A stretch of DNA of 6,560 bases from Verrucomicrobiota bacterium. Lineage in GTDB: Bacteria > Chlamydiota > Chlamydiia > Chlamydiales > JAEYWL01. Position 1 is the stretch's first letter; each line of letters begins with the position of its first letter. Of this stretch, positions 6,479 to 6,560 are shown one piece after another. The DNA is taken from contig JAEYWL010000099.1 of the NCBI GenBank assembly GCA_023428915.1, positions 1 through 6,560 of the forward strand, in the 5' to 3' direction. The notes under the pieces were generated by a model that made no database searches, was not told the origin of the DNA, and saw nothing but the letters and a program-made list of their open reading frames with translations. Both the position numbers and the translations under genes were made by a program.

Positions 6479-6560
6479 CTGGCGGCGTCCTACTCTTCCA
6501 CACTCTTGCGTGCAGTACCATCGGCGATGAGAGGCTTGACTTCTGAGTTCGGGATGGGAT
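6479..6560 (-). rRNA. rrf: 5S ribosomal RNA, 3' portion (partial)
   Basis: The minus strand reads through typical 5S landmarks: CCCGAACTCAGAAGT early in the visible part, then GCCGATGGTACTGC, then GAGTAGGACGCCGCCAG at the 3' end. About 82 nt are present; the 5' third lies beyond the window edge. The 3' end is set by the closing helix sequence GCCGCCAG before a T run, with an uncertainty of a few bases. The strand implies that the 23S and 16S genes, if linked in the usual way, lie to the right of this window. The GATGGTACTGC segment is compatible with Chlamydiae, but I cannot place the organism from it alone. Confidence 0.93.

Overview
The window ends (right edge, minus strand) in the 3' part of a 5S rRNA gene. 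All credible genes lie on the minus strand, leading away from that rRNA gene. The DNA is moderately AT-rich. The visible 5S segment, the coding style and the unfamiliar, paralogue-rich membrane and cytosolic proteins would fit an amoeba-associated member of the Chlamydiae (Parachlamydia-like). That assignment is an impression from one partial rRNA gene, not a demonstrated placement.

Layout in the direction of transcription (right to left). The 5S rRNA 3' portion (6560 to 6479) is followed by a strong intrinsic terminator (6468 to 6434). Next is a non-coding interval dominated by GATCTT-type hexamer arrays in opposite orientations, which form a perfect 25-bp inverted repeat, and then a 171-bp stretch with no recognisable gene. 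A 155-codon ORF (5962 to 5495) is a truncated duplicate of the start of the next gene. That next gene (5380 to 3662) encodes a 572-residue polytopic membrane protein. After 17 bp, a very large gene (3644 to 111) encodes a 1177-residue, mostly soluble protein with C-terminal repeats. The final 110 bp contain no supported gene.

The main structural event is a tandem duplication with a 582-bp unit (4924-5505 and 5506-6087). It covers the first 155 codons of the membrane-protein gene plus about 125 bp of its leader. The promoter-proximal copy is cut short by a stop codon created at the junction, while the full-length gene kept a copied leader with the same ribosome binding site. The copies differ by 14 substitutions in the coding part (6 silent, 8 replacing, giving 6 amino-acid changes), so the event is neither very old nor brand new.

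The membrane protein and the 1177-residue protein probably form one transcription unit, since they are 17 bp apart with no terminator between them. I recognise neither family, so any joint role (for example an envelope or inclusion-membrane protein with a large cytosolic or secreted partner) is speculation. The most distinctive protein feature is a set of three, perhaps four, degenerate repeats of about 42-45 residues near the C-terminus of the large protein, centred on an I-P-x-x-I-V motif.
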